This document shows, one piece after another, positions 63,622 to 64,000 of a stretch of DNA of 64,000 nt. The translations under genes were made by a program, and so were the position numbers. Numbering within the stretch: the stretch's first letter is position 1; the number at the start of each line of letters is the position of its first letter. The notes below the pieces were generated by a model. That model did no database searches. It saw only the letters and a list, made by a program, of their open reading frames with translations, and was not told where the DNA came from. Source of the stretch: Siphonodentalium dalli (taxonomy: Eukaryota > Mollusca > Scaphopoda > Gadilida > Siphonodentaliidae); assembly GCA_032622095.1 (NCBI GenBank), contig CP136067.1:180516556-180580555 (forward strand). The letters run 5' to 3'.

Positions 63622-64000
63622 CATCTCACCTTACAATATTATTACACAACCCCTAAAATGGAAAATGCATTAGCCCTAATACTGGGGTCAATACCATAAT
63701 AACTAAAAATTAAAGTGTTTAGAGGCGTTTATGTTATGCTGAGCAGCCAATGGAATGATAAAGAATAAGGAGTCAAAAAGTATATATGAAGGAGTTGTAT
63801 TGTGTAGGTGGCTGCTTGAAGTGCACAAGAGAAAATAATCGGTTTTCTGAATGATGCAGGAATCCCAAATAAAGCCTGTTTTCTGAGCGATTCAGGAATC
63901 CAAATAAAGTTGTTTTCTGCATTATGGGTCATACTAGATCGTGCCATGAATCTCTACTCTGGCTAACGCCTATAGAGATCATATTCCACAAGTACAAATC
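63622..64000. other. Unassigned, ends inside an inverted-repeat element
   Basis: From about 63925 the sequence matches the arm of the element at 49735-50258 (GATCGTGCCATGAATCTCTA). GAATCCAAATAAAG-type motifs at 63860-63910 form a short tandem pair. Confidence 0.4.

Overview
This window is nuclear DNA of an animal. Coding sequence is sparse, split into small exons with GT-AG introns, and embedded in a dense, nested landscape of transposable elements. A ciliary dynein gene, tRNA-headed SINEs, endonuclease LINEs and many hairpin MITEs (small non-autonomous inverted-repeat elements) fit an invertebrate, most likely a lophotrochozoan such as a bivalve mollusc. That placement is an inference from repeat style, not a proof.

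Host genes. (1) At 1306-2874 (+) lies the last coding exon of a gene encoding an RA-like segment, a PH domain and a long acidic, Ser-rich tail; it is possibly ARAP-like. (2) From 60996 down to 44452 (-) I assemble ten phase-compatible exons of the WD40 part of the dynein-2 intermediate chain WDR60/DYNC2I1. The 5' and 3' ends of this gene are not found. Three of its exons have a short tandem duplication of exon end plus 5' splice site lying immediately downstream.

Mobile DNA. A LINE with ORF1 (CCHC knuckles plus SGNH hydrolase-like domain, 5' truncated) and an intact 1361-residue ORF2 occupies about 24.36-30.10 kb and interrupts an older TTAA-flanked element. A second, frameshifted and 5'-truncated LINE is at 41.8-44.2 kb. 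LINE scraps lie at 5.0-7.0 kb and 9.7-10.0 kb; the first was converted into a satellite of exactly 24 units of 68 bp. A 5-kb foldback element (36.70-41.75 kb) has long inverted arms and a tandem-repeat core. An unassigned 5-kb block (31.5-36.6 kb) is bounded by inverted repeats.

MITEs dominate the rest. At least three TTAA-flanked, CCCTT-ended (piggyBac-like) families share one hairpin module. Other TTAAAG-ended families, TA-flanked CAGT-ended (Tc1/mariner-like) hairpins, a composite GAGGTCCCC family and two tRNA-derived SINE copies are also present. Tandem arrays include the 68-bp LINE satellite, a 23-bp minisatellite (12.6-13.5 kb), a 122-bp array (17.5-17.9 kb), degenerate arrays of about 130 and 185 bp, and a CACACCTCA-type array (57.8-59.3 kb).

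Layout: 0-4 kb, gene 1 among TTAA elements; 4-24 kb, repeats and satellites with no convincing exon; 24-44 kb, two LINEs, the unassigned block and the foldback element; 44-61 kb, WDR60-like exons with MITE-filled introns; 61-64 kb, MITEs. No rRNA, functional tRNA or CRISPR array was seen.
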